From UBA5078 sp033721235 (GTDB lineage Bacteria; Pseudomonadota; Gammaproteobacteria; Pseudomonadales; Pseudohongiellaceae), in the NCBI GenBank assembly GCA_033721235.1, contig JAWWAY010000011.1:1-64000 (forward strand): a stretch of DNA of 64,000 nt. Direction: 5' to 3'. This document shows positions 35,653 to 43,095 of the stretch, piece by piece. Made by a program: the position numbers and the translations under genes. The first letter of the stretch is position 1. The number at the start of each line of letters is the position of its first letter. The notes below the pieces were generated by a model. It saw only the letters and a list, made by a program, of their open reading frames with translations, was not told the origin of the DNA and did not search any database.

Positions 35653-35889
35653 ATGATCAACTCCACCATGCAAATTGGCTCCACAGGCATGCATAATGCC
35701 TACGCTGGAATGGTGCGATCTTCCCAACAGATCGCCAGCGCGACCACACAGCCCAATGGTGCCGGTATGCCGGAAATGATGGAAAACCTGGTATCACTCA
35801 AGATGAACCAGCAAGTATTCGACGCCTCAGCCAAAGTGGTGAAGACATCTGATCAATTGCTAGGTGTTTTGCTCGACGTGCACGCCTGA
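35653..35889 (+). CDS. Small orphan flagellar hook/rod-like protein
   Basis: A 78-residue protein whose two ends match flagellar axial proteins. The start MQIGSTGMHNAYAGM resembles the N-terminal helix of FlgC/FlgE-type proteins. The end ENLVSLKMNQQVFDASAKVV, then KTSDQLLGVLLDV, is the conserved C-terminal helix of rod and hook proteins. The middle domain is absent. Such short versions occur alone in related genomes; their role is unknown. Immediately downstream is a (CCTGT)10 tract. Confidence 0.72.
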   Translation: MINSTMQIGSTGMHNAYAGMVRSSQQIASATTQPNGAGMPEMMENLVSLKMNQQVFDASAKVVKTSDQLLGVLLDVHA

Positions 35890-35930
35890 GGCCTTCATCA
35901 GCTCTCGCCAAATGAACTAACAAACACAGT

Positions 35931-35980
35931 CCTGTCCTGTCCTGTCCTGTCCTGTCCTGTCCTGTCCTGTCCTGTCCTGT
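35931..35980. repeat. Pentanucleotide tandem repeat (CCTGT)x10
   Basis: Ten uninterrupted copies of CCTGT lie 42 bases after the flagellar-like gene stop. Perfect repeats of this length are slippage-prone. It is outside any coding frame I can support. Confidence 0.95.
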
Positions 35981-36207
35981 TAGAAATACTCATCCAACTA
36001 TGCTCAAGAGCAAAGCGTGGATTGTTAGGCATGAGAATACTATCGTAGGGTACTCATTAGCAGAGTTGACAATAGTCTGATTGAAATCAATTTGGCGGGA
36101 AAAGTTTATTGGCTAGAGCCGAAAAGGAGGAGCGCCTTCTCAACTCTAGCCAATTCACCAGCGACTTACTCCATTAAGTCTGTAGATCTAGAGAGGTGCA
36201 GCTATAC

Positions 36208-36978
36208 CTATGCTGCTTCTTCAGTTTCCTCTTCCTCTACGGCTTCTTCTTCAGTTTCTTCTTCCTCAGTCTCTTCTTCGGCTTCTTCTTCCTCACTCTC
36301 TTCTTCTTCAATTTCTTCTTCGTCTATAAAGCCGTCGCCGTCAACATCATCATCGATAATACCATCGCCATCGGCATCTTCCGGCAGGGCTTCATCGCTG
36401 ATGGTTAAGCCTTTTATCTCGATGAGACCTAGTAGCCCGTCGTACCAGTCATTCATGTTCAGAGGGTCACCACCTGGGTTTGTAAGAACTAGACCAAGCT
36501 GATAGTGACCGGCTGGCAATGTACTTACATCCACCTCAGCCAATTCAAATAGTTTTGTCTCAGTTTCGCTTGCGACGTTGCTGACAGGCACTACGATGGC
36601 GGCAGCACTGTCATCTGGAGTGAAGATAATTACAGAGGCGTCAACTTCACCTGCACTAACAAGGTCTGAACCGCGGGGGAAGCGAATGCTAATGTCCAAA
36701 GGCTCCCCAGTATAGACAATGCCTTTACCAGTACTAATAAGAGCCTTGACACCATTGGAAGCGTTGCCATTGCCTATATTATTATTACCACCATTGCCAT
36801 TGCCATTGCCGTTGCCATTGCCACCGGCATTAGAGTGGCCACCATTGCCATTACCATTCCCGCCGGCATTTGAGTTGCCACTATTGCCCTGAGCGGCTAC
36901 CAATGTGGCCCCCAGCAGCATGCTAGCGCTAAGCGCCGCTGTCATGAGAGTCTTAAATACTGGAGTAAATGTCTTCAT
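36208..36978 (-). CDS. Exported protein, Gly/Asn-rich N-part, EF-hand-like acidic C-tail
   Basis: A 256-residue protein with a signal peptide (LMTAALSASMLLGATLVAAQ). Residues about 30-75 are a low-complexity Gly-Asn repeat (GNGNGNGGNNN type). A folded middle domain follows (VDVSTLPAGHYQLGLVLTNP). Then come two calcium-binding-like loops (DADGDGIIDD, DVDGDGFIDE) and a nearly pure Glu tail. The loops match thrombospondin-type-3 or EF-hand calcium sites. It may be a calcium-dependent surface or matrix protein; this is inference. Confidence 0.78.
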   Translation of the reverse strand: MKTFTPVFKTLMTAALSASMLLGATLVAAQGNSGNSNAGGNGNGNGGHSNAGGNGNGNGNGNGGNNNIGNGNASNGVKALISTGKGIVYTGEPLDISIRFPRGSDLVSAGEVDASVIIFTPDDSAAAIVVPVSNVASETETKLFELAEVDVSTLPAGHYQLGLVLTNPGGDPLNMNDWYDGLLGLIEIKGLTISDEALPEDADGDGIIDDDVDGDGFIDEEEIEEEESEEEEAEEETEEEETEEEAVEEEETEEAA

Positions 36979-37181
36979 GTTTTACCTCTTAATTCTAATT
37001 TTGGGGCAGTGTATTCGTGAAATTCAAAAAGATAGTAGCATTGAGGGTATCTCGCATTTGTGCGCTAGGTCTCAACTTGAAGCTGCTTTCTCTGAGGCTG
37101 TGCTATTAATGTGAGGGTGATCACTTTAGTAAAGACTGATAGTTACCGTGCTCATCAGAAAAGGCGGTTAAACCTTTAGCG

Positions 37182-37958
37182 TTAGCTAGGTGTTAGCTCC
37201 TCTAGATTTACTCGCGGAAGGCTTTCAAAACCAGGCTTGGCAAATAGATAACCTTGCATTAACTCAATACCTGCGTTGCGCAGCCAGTTCATTTCGCCAA
37301 TAGTTTCTATACCCTCTGCTAAAGGCACAATATTGAGATCGCGAAAAAGATTGACGCAATTCTTAACAATTATTTGCCTAGGCGTATTTGTGTCTATATT
37401 ACGGATTAGCTCCATGTCTAACTTAATAATGCTGGTCTGAAAATCGGCCAGCAAACCAAGCCCAGCATAACCCGCACCAAAGTCATCAATAGCCGTTTTA
37501 AAGCCCAACTTTTTATAGTACTCGACTATGCCTTTTACAATACTACTATCTTCAATCTTCTCCCCTTCAGTGAACTCAAACATAATTCTTTCTGTAGGAA
37601 AGCCATAGGTCTTTGCAGCCTCAATTGTGGTGCGTATACAACGCTCTGGCTTATAAACAGCATTGGGAAGAAAATTAATGCTTAGCATCGAGTCTAATTC
37701 TAGCTTTGACGCTAGGCCTATTGCCTTTACGCGACACAGCTGATCAAAAAGGTAGCGGTTACCATCGTTTACTTTAGAAATAACCGAATAAGCAGACTCG
37801 TTATTTAAACCACGCACGAGCGCTTCATAACCGAAAGTCTCTCCCGATTGGACATTAATAATAGGCTGAAATGCCATCGTGAAGTCGAAACCAAGGCGGC
37901 CGTGGTCGGCGCAATTGTCGCATGAGAACCTGTCATAAATTATTATATCGTCATTCAT
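37182..37958 (-). CDS. EAL-domain c-di-GMP phosphodiesterase
   Basis: A 258-residue protein that is almost only an EAL domain. Catalytic motifs are complete: E45-A-L-V-R, N in INFLPN, E in FEFTEGE, IDDFGAGYAG, K in IIKLDMEL, E in LAEGIET, and Q in MQGYLFAKP. It should hydrolyse c-di-GMP to pGpG. Before the domain is CDNCAD (C13, C16), a possible metal or redox site seen in YcgF-like proteins. The start at ATG 37958 is chosen over 37997. It opposes the GGDEF enzyme at 2677 in function. Confidence 0.92.
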   Translation of the reverse strand: MNDDIIIYDRFSCDNCADHGRLGFDFTMAFQPIINVQSGETFGYEALVRGLNNESAYSVISKVNDGNRYLFDQLCRVKAIGLASKLELDSMLSINFLPNAVYKPERCIRTTIEAAKTYGFPTERIMFEFTEGEKIEDSSIVKGIVEYYKKLGFKTAIDDFGAGYAGLGLLADFQTSIIKLDMELIRNIDTNTPRQIIVKNCVNLFRDLNIVPLAEGIETIGEMNWLRNAGIELMQGYLFAKPGFESLPRVNLEELTPS

Positions 37959-38145
37959 TATACGCACCCACCGCCTTTGTTGGCACACTCGCTCCATTGC
38001 TTAGCTCAGTTGAGTATAAACACTGGGGCTTACAAGGTAAACACGCTATACGCTAGGATAGATGGGGGCTCTGGGAAAGATCATCTAGCTCTAGTATTGA
38101 GCACTGCTTAATTTGAGCTTTCACTAAAGCTCGCAATTTTGCATC

Positions 38146-38559
38146 TTACTCAACACTCACCCCACGCTCTAATGTCCAGCCCCGCGGGTTATGCTCAAAG
38201 CCAATATTGGCGTAATAATCATTGGCATCTGGTGCCGCAAACAACAGGAGCTTACATTTAGGGCCCAACTGTTCCTGGCTTAGGCTCAGCAAGTGCTTAC
38301 CGATTCCCGCTCGTTGGTAGCTCTCACTAACCGCTAAGTCGGACAAATAGCAGCAGTAATGAAAGTCTGTCACACTGCGCGCGACACCCACTAGCTCATT
38401 ATCGTGCCAAGCACTTACGATAAGATTGCTGTTGGCAAGCATGCCCTCTACCAAAGCCCTGTCGTCTATAGGGCGACGCTCGCCCAAGGCAGTTTTTTCT
38501 AGCAGTTCTATGAACTGGCTTGGGGTGATGGACTCGTTAATTCTGTATTCAATATTCAT
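38146..38559 (-). CDS. GNAT-family N-acetyltransferase
   Basis: A 137-residue GNAT: IVSAWHDNELVGVARSVTDF, LSDLAVSESYQRAGIGKHLL (acetyl-CoA loop Q-R-A-G-I-G) and a final YYANIGFEHNPRGW. It resembles the small GNATs with an aminoglycoside or histone-like fold; substrate unknown. It stands alone and is divergent from padR. Confidence 0.88.
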   Translation of the reverse strand: MNIEYRINESITPSQFIELLEKTALGERRPIDDRALVEGMLANSNLIVSAWHDNELVGVARSVTDFHYCCYLSDLAVSESYQRAGIGKHLLSLSQEQLGPKCKLLLFAAPDANDYYANIGFEHNPRGWTLERGVSVE

Positions 38560-38663
38560 GGTTTCTAGTGTCTGTCTAATCTATGTGCTCTTGTGCCAAA
38601 GGCAGTTCATTATAAGTAACACCCTCTCGTGCATGCCCAACACCAAGCATTTCTTATTTGTTG

Positions 38664-38698
38664 TTGACTTGATTTTTAATATCTACTATTTTGTAGAT
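38664..38698 (+). promoter_or_regulatory. padR promoter with operator over the -10
   Basis: TTGACT (38664-38669), 17 bases, then TATTTT (38687-38692) make a good sigma-70 promoter. An inverted repeat ATCTAC/GTAGAT (38681-38686, 38693-38698) flanks the -10 exactly, a fitting site for self-repression by the PadR protein encoded 22 bases downstream. Confidence 0.65.
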
Positions 38699-38720
38699 CA
38701 TATTATAAGCGAGAAGCAAT

Positions 38721-39062
38721 ATGGCCAATACTACACGCATCGGAGAGTTAGAACTCATAGTACTCTTGGCTGTTATGCGCCTAGGCGATAACGCCTATGG
38801 CGCATCAATAAAACGGCTATTGAAGGATGAGATAGACAGAGATGTTGCCATCGGTGCGTTATACGCGACAACAGAGCGTCTTAAGGACAAGGGCTTGTTA
38901 ACATCGACTGTTGGCGACCCAACCCCCCAACGCGGAGGCCGGGCAAAGAACCTATTGCAAGTTAGCGCTCATGGTCATGCAGCCGTGGGTTCTGCTAAGG
39001 CGACGCTTGAAACACTTTGGCAAGACATGGAGTTCGACGTTTCAGTTAAAGGAGCCGAGTAA
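38721..39062 (+). CDS. PadR-family transcriptional regulator
   Basis: A 113-residue winged-helix protein: LELIVLLAVMRLGDNAYGAS at the start, then GALYATTERLKDKGLLTST and the GGRAKNLLQVS wing, all typical of PadR. Its stop abuts the ATG of the membrane protein at 39063, so they form an operon. PadR plus a protein with a permease-prefix domain is a recurring pair. Promoter and operator are visible just upstream. Confidence 0.9.
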   Translation: MANTTRIGELELIVLLAVMRLGDNAYGASIKRLLKDEIDRDVAIGALYATTERLKDKGLLTSTVGDPTPQRGGRAKNLLQVSAHGHAAVGSAKATLETLWQDMEFDVSVKGAE

Positions 39063-39746
39063 ATGCTCTCTCTCCCCCCTAATAAGAAGCCAAACCCAAA
39101 TTATCCTAAGCTGGCCGAGCGGCTGCTTATGCTATGCCTTTCGCGTGAGATACGCGACTACGTCCTAGGTGACCTAACGGAAGAGTTTGCTGATCGAGCC
39201 CAATTCAACCCCTCGCTTGCGAGCCGTTGGGCCTGGAAGCAAACGCTTACGGCTATTCTAAAACTTTCCTTTCGAGGCAACTTAAAAGCATTGGCTATAG
39301 TATTAAACTTTATGTTTTTTGCTGTTCTTAGCTTTGTTCTGCTTAGCCTTTCAGGCTTCAATGTACATATTAGCTGGCCATTTATATTCGCTGGCCTCGT
39401 AGCTCTTCCCTTCATTCTATTGCCTATATCAAACAATCGCGGCGTGATTAGTGACATGCTGTATTACATTAGTACACCTACTCGCGCGTTGGGTAAAAAC
39501 AGTTTAATGCAGTTATCTCAATTTGCCGCCTATGCTTGTAACTATTGCGTCCTAGTTTCGCCGATATTTATGCTGACACCTCTCATGCATATCTTCATTA
39601 CTGATGAGATTGCAGGCCAAACCCCATCCCTGCATTTCCTTATGGGCATGGCGTTGATGACGCTCGTTCATGCCACTGCACTTCACTCTATGTTCTACCT
39701 TCTCAAAATTCGCGGAGAACAGGATGCACAACTCGCTATAGTTTAA
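39063..39746 (+). CDS. Membrane protein with permease-prefix-like N-terminus, PadR partner
   Basis: A 227-residue protein. The N-terminal LAERLLMLCLSREIRDYVLG and EEFADRA segment matches the permease-prefix domain 2 that precedes some MacB-like permeases regulated by PadR. Here no permease follows; instead there are about five membrane helices (FMFFAVLSFVLLSLSGF, WPFIFAGLVALPFILLP, AYACNYCVLVSPIFML, FLMGMALMTLVHATAL). Function unknown. The ATG follows the padR stop directly. Confidence 0.78.
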   Translation: MLSLPPNKKPNPNYPKLAERLLMLCLSREIRDYVLGDLTEEFADRAQFNPSLASRWAWKQTLTAILKLSFRGNLKALAIVLNFMFFAVLSFVLLSLSGFNVHISWPFIFAGLVALPFILLPISNNRGVISDMLYYISTPTRALGKNSLMQLSQFAAYACNYCVLVSPIFMLTPLMHIFITDEIAGQTPSLHFLMGMALMTLVHATALHSMFYLLKIRGEQDAQLAIV

Positions 39747-39789
39747 AGCTCATCCCCTTTTTATTAAGACGCAACAGGGACCAAGTTCA

Positions 39790-40617
39790 ATGAAAAATAA
39801 TATTTCAACGCTATTGCTATTCCTAGCCTATTTCACCTCTTTCGCTTCTTTTGCAGCGGAAACACGCATAGAAATACACAATATCTATGGTCATAAAGAT
39901 GGTATGGCGATGTACTACAATGTAGAAATCCCCAAGAATCCAAATGGGATTGGAGTAATTTTTATTGTCAGCGGCGGCTGGCTATCAGGTACTGACAACC
40001 TCAATATTTCAAGACCTTTTTGGGAAATCATGCTGGATAAGGGCTACACCCTCTTCCAGCTTTATCACCCAGGCATGCCAACTTACAAAATTCCGGATGC
40101 CTATGAAGGTGTGCGTCTAGGCGTCAAAACTATCCTAGCCGAAGCCAGCGATTTCGGCATTAGCCAAGTCAAAATGGGCGTCTTCGGAATAAGCTCTGGC
40201 GGGCACCTAAGTTTACTAACAGCATTTGATGCAGAGCTTCAACAGGAAACGGAAGAGCTTAGCCATTCAATAGGAGCCGCCGTGGCTTTCATGCCGCCAA
40301 CAGATCTTAAAGGGGGCGACTTCGATCAAATTTTATTCGGGGCCTCTCCAATGGACTTCGACCCAGCATTAATTTCATCACTCTCGCCAATCGATCGCGT
40401 AACAGCTGCTGCTCCCCCCACCATTATTATTCATGGCACTAAAGATGCGGCTGTGGACTACAGGCGAAATAGTGTTCGACTTTTTGAAACACTGCAAGCC
40501 AAGGCAGTACCAAGCAAACTAGTTCCCATCGATGCAGGGCATGAGGTTTTCCCTGAAGCGCAAATGACACATGCACAAAAGGAGTATTTGACCTGGCTGG
40601 AGGAGCACTTGCAATGA
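39790..40617 (+). CDS. Exported alpha/beta-hydrolase
   Basis: A 275-residue protein with a signal peptide (LLLFLAYFTSFASFAA). Features of the BD-FAE/prolyl-oligopeptidase-like esterase fold are present: the oxyanion IVSGGWLSG, nucleophile elbow G-I-S-S-G-G-H, an Asp in HGTKDAAVDY and a His in DAGHEVFPEA. Substrate unknown, possibly an acyl or carbohydrate ester. It follows the PadR pair by 43 bases and could be co-transcribed. Confidence 0.86.
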   Translation: MKNNISTLLLFLAYFTSFASFAAETRIEIHNIYGHKDGMAMYYNVEIPKNPNGIGVIFIVSGGWLSGTDNLNISRPFWEIMLDKGYTLFQLYHPGMPTYKIPDAYEGVRLGVKTILAEASDFGISQVKMGVFGISSGGHLSLLTAFDAELQQETEELSHSIGAAVAFMPPTDLKGGDFDQILFGASPMDFDPALISSLSPIDRVTAAAPPTIIIHGTKDAAVDYRRNSVRLFETLQAKAVPSKLVPIDAGHEVFPEAQMTHAQKEYLTWLEEHLQ

Positions 40618-40724
40618 ATGGGTAAAGAGACAAAAGCCTCTTTACATAGCAAATCTATAGCTTAAGTATCTGCTCTCGTTTTTAGAAATTCCCCTAGAAG
40701 GCAAAGACTTACCCCAAAATCAAA

Positions 40725-40925
40725 GGGGTCAGAGTAATTTGATCGCAACGCACTTAACAGCGCTGCCATCAACCATACTTGGGGGCCAGCCCCCCAAGTA
40801 AAATTGGGGTCTGACCCGCTTTTTCAGTTTTCATTCACCCCGCAAACGCACGTACTTTGGGGCCTGGACCGAAATTCATTTTGGGGTCTGACCCCGATTG
40901 TTCCAATGGTTTGTGACCCCAATGG
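40725..40925. repeat. Cluster of GGGGTC/GACCCC elements
   Basis: The 313-base gap between converging genes contains several copies or fragments: GGGGTCAGAG (40725), an inverted repeat CTTGGGGG/CCCCCAAG (40778-40798), GGGGTCTGACCC (40806), a full GGGGTCTGACCCC (40883-40895) and GTGACCCCAATGG near the C39-like gene stop. This is the densest cluster of the family in the window. Confidence 0.78.
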
Positions 40926-40930
40926 TTCAC

Positions 40931-42958
40931 TCATGGCGCTACGATATTCACATTCACCATGTCGTATTGGAGCGAATCGAAATCGACAGTATTATTGGGC
41001 GTATTGTCTAAGCCGAAGATAAAATTAAAGTCGCCCTCTGGCAAGCCATCTGGGAATGAGTAAAGGCTCAGTGACGGAATATCCATGGCCGGTAATGCCA
41101 CCGTCGGGGCTAGGCCTGGAACCCAGCTGTAGCTATCCAGATTGAAAGAGAATATTAACTCTCCAAACTGGGCAACAACCCACCATTCTGCCGTCTCGGT
41201 TTCGACGCCCGGCGTTAAGGACAAACCAATCGACAAGGGGTCACCGGGCACTAGCGATATCGAATTTCTAAACCCGTTCACGCGAATGGCTGGGTCTAAA
41301 ACTGGCTCGGCCTCCTCGTAAGCCCAAGGCCAGTAATCACTTGGGCCCATAGTCACCTCAAAGGTAATGGGCTGTTCTTGTGGTAAGCCTCCATTGGTAC
41401 CTAGGGTAATAGTGGCATCGATACTTTCCAGCCCTATTGTTCCGTTTATGCTACTGCCGATATCTGAGAAACCGGCAATCTCGGATGTATTCGTGCCGCT
41501 AATGCCTCCTTCAGCATTAAGGTCGAGAGTAATCGGCAACCAAGAGACGACCGTGCTAGCAGAGTCCAAAGTCAGAACGCCATCTTCAATAGTCAGGTTC
41601 AGTGAGGAAGGAGGGTACATTACGCAGCAAATGTGACCCGCTGGATCAATGATGTTGTCTATTGTTAGTTCCATACCAGGAATATAGTAGTCAGTTCCAA
41701 CAGGAGGTAGAGAACTACCAGTAGGAATAGGGGCTGGGGTGAACGTTTGGCACATCACAATGCCAAGCTCTTGTCCGCTGCCATTCATCGACAATCCGCC
41801 ATCCTCGCCATCTGTAAGGAATGAAAATAAGAATCCGGATTTTCCTGCCCCTTTTGTATCTGAGGACTGATCAAGGTCAGAACTTTCGATAATAAAAGGT
41901 TGCCCTGCGATATAGCCTGCCGCAACCAAGTCTATCGCGTGAGCACCCCAATTATTCTCCCCCTCTGGCCACGTATAGCCGGCCTCACAATCGGCGCCGC
42001 CTTCCATCGCTTCAATTACATTGTTGAAGTGCAGCGCTCCCTGACCTTGTGAGGTCGCCGTTTTGTCGCCATTGCTAGAGGCATAGTCCGTATCGCCGTA
42101 AAACCCCCAGTGTTTGGTTTCTATGCGCTCATGCAGGTCATTGTCGGCCAAGTACTGCAGCTTACCCTTGATGACATTATCCCAGCGCACCCCACTTCCC
42201 GATGTGCGTGAGGTAGACTGACGATTCATCGCAGTGCCCAGCTGGCCCACTAGTGAACTATCCCCTTCTAGGCCCGCTACGTGGCTATGGGGTAACTCCA
42301 AGTTTGTGGTGTTAGCCAAGAACTGAAGGCTGTTCGCCACAGACATAGGAGCACACTGATTCAAGGCTGTTTCTATATTAGGGTGGTCCAACTGAAATAT
42401 CTGACGATTATTGGTGACATCGCCAAAGCTGATTGGGTCTAGGGATGGCGTCACTTTAGGAGAAGCGTTACTCCCGTTCGTGGGCAGCTCAGTACTCAAT
42501 CCTCCTTGGGACACGGTCTCCGAGCCCACATCGAAGGTGGTTTCGCTACCGCTAGGCGCTTGCTCATGGACTTGATCAGAATAGATAAGGTAGGCATTCA
42601 AAGACTCAAGATCAGTCCCAGCGTCTACATCAAGATCAAACTTCACGGACAAATTGGGATAAGGATATTGAGAATCTGGCAGTACGGGAAGATTACGCAC
42701 CACCCAATCGCCCCCACGCACCATATTCACAAATCCAGAGTCGATCGATGTCACCCCGCGCAGCTGCATCACATCGACATTCAATAGCCCTATACTAGAG
42801 TCCAGCACAGGCAGATCGTCGTGGGGGAAGTCTAGTTGGCTAATGGTGACGCCGCTTTCGACAGTGATGGGAACATCTACCGCCATCGCATTAGTACTGG
42901 CAAAGACGGTGAGAGCTAAAAATAGAGCAGTGTTGAGTTTATTAGTTGGACAGGCCAT
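40931..42958 (-). CDS. Exported protein with papain-like (C39-type) domain
   Basis: A 675-residue protein from ATG 42958, set by a strong GGAG and a signal peptide (ALFLALTVFASTNAMA). In the middle, Q201-C202-A-P-M-S-V-A-N-S, then W-G-A-H340-A-I-D-L and a following Ser/Asp region look like the Gln-Cys and His of papain-like C39 peptidases. The N- and C-terminal parts are beta-rich and unassigned (PLSIGLSLTPGVETETAEWW resembles domains of exported adhesin-like proteins). Function unknown; the peptidase resemblance is my reading of the motif and needs a profile search. Confidence 0.65.
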   Translation of the reverse strand: MACPTNKLNTALFLALTVFASTNAMAVDVPITVESGVTISQLDFPHDDLPVLDSSIGLLNVDVMQLRGVTSIDSGFVNMVRGGDWVVRNLPVLPDSQYPYPNLSVKFDLDVDAGTDLESLNAYLIYSDQVHEQAPSGSETTFDVGSETVSQGGLSTELPTNGSNASPKVTPSLDPISFGDVTNNRQIFQLDHPNIETALNQCAPMSVANSLQFLANTTNLELPHSHVAGLEGDSSLVGQLGTAMNRQSTSRTSGSGVRWDNVIKGKLQYLADNDLHERIETKHWGFYGDTDYASSNGDKTATSQGQGALHFNNVIEAMEGGADCEAGYTWPEGENNWGAHAIDLVAAGYIAGQPFIIESSDLDQSSDTKGAGKSGFLFSFLTDGEDGGLSMNGSGQELGIVMCQTFTPAPIPTGSSLPPVGTDYYIPGMELTIDNIIDPAGHICCVMYPPSSLNLTIEDGVLTLDSASTVVSWLPITLDLNAEGGISGTNTSEIAGFSDIGSSINGTIGLESIDATITLGTNGGLPQEQPITFEVTMGPSDYWPWAYEEAEPVLDPAIRVNGFRNSISLVPGDPLSIGLSLTPGVETETAEWWVVAQFGELIFSFNLDSYSWVPGLAPTVALPAMDIPSLSLYSFPDGLPEGDFNFIFGLDNTPNNTVDFDSLQYDMVNVNIVAP

Positions 42959-43095
42959 GTCGCACTCCACAGTTGAGTTGATCAAGCTGGCTAGAATGAT
43001 AGTGCGATAGCAACATTGAGATAATCCCCGAGTTCAGGGAGATGAATAGTGCTAGAAAGAACGGATAATAATAAAGAATAGATTAAGATACCCCT

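Noticed and set aside
36092..36502. Ser-rich plus-strand frame
   Set aside because: It is the antisense of the poly-Glu and Asp-rich coding region at 36208-36978; its composition is a codon artefact.
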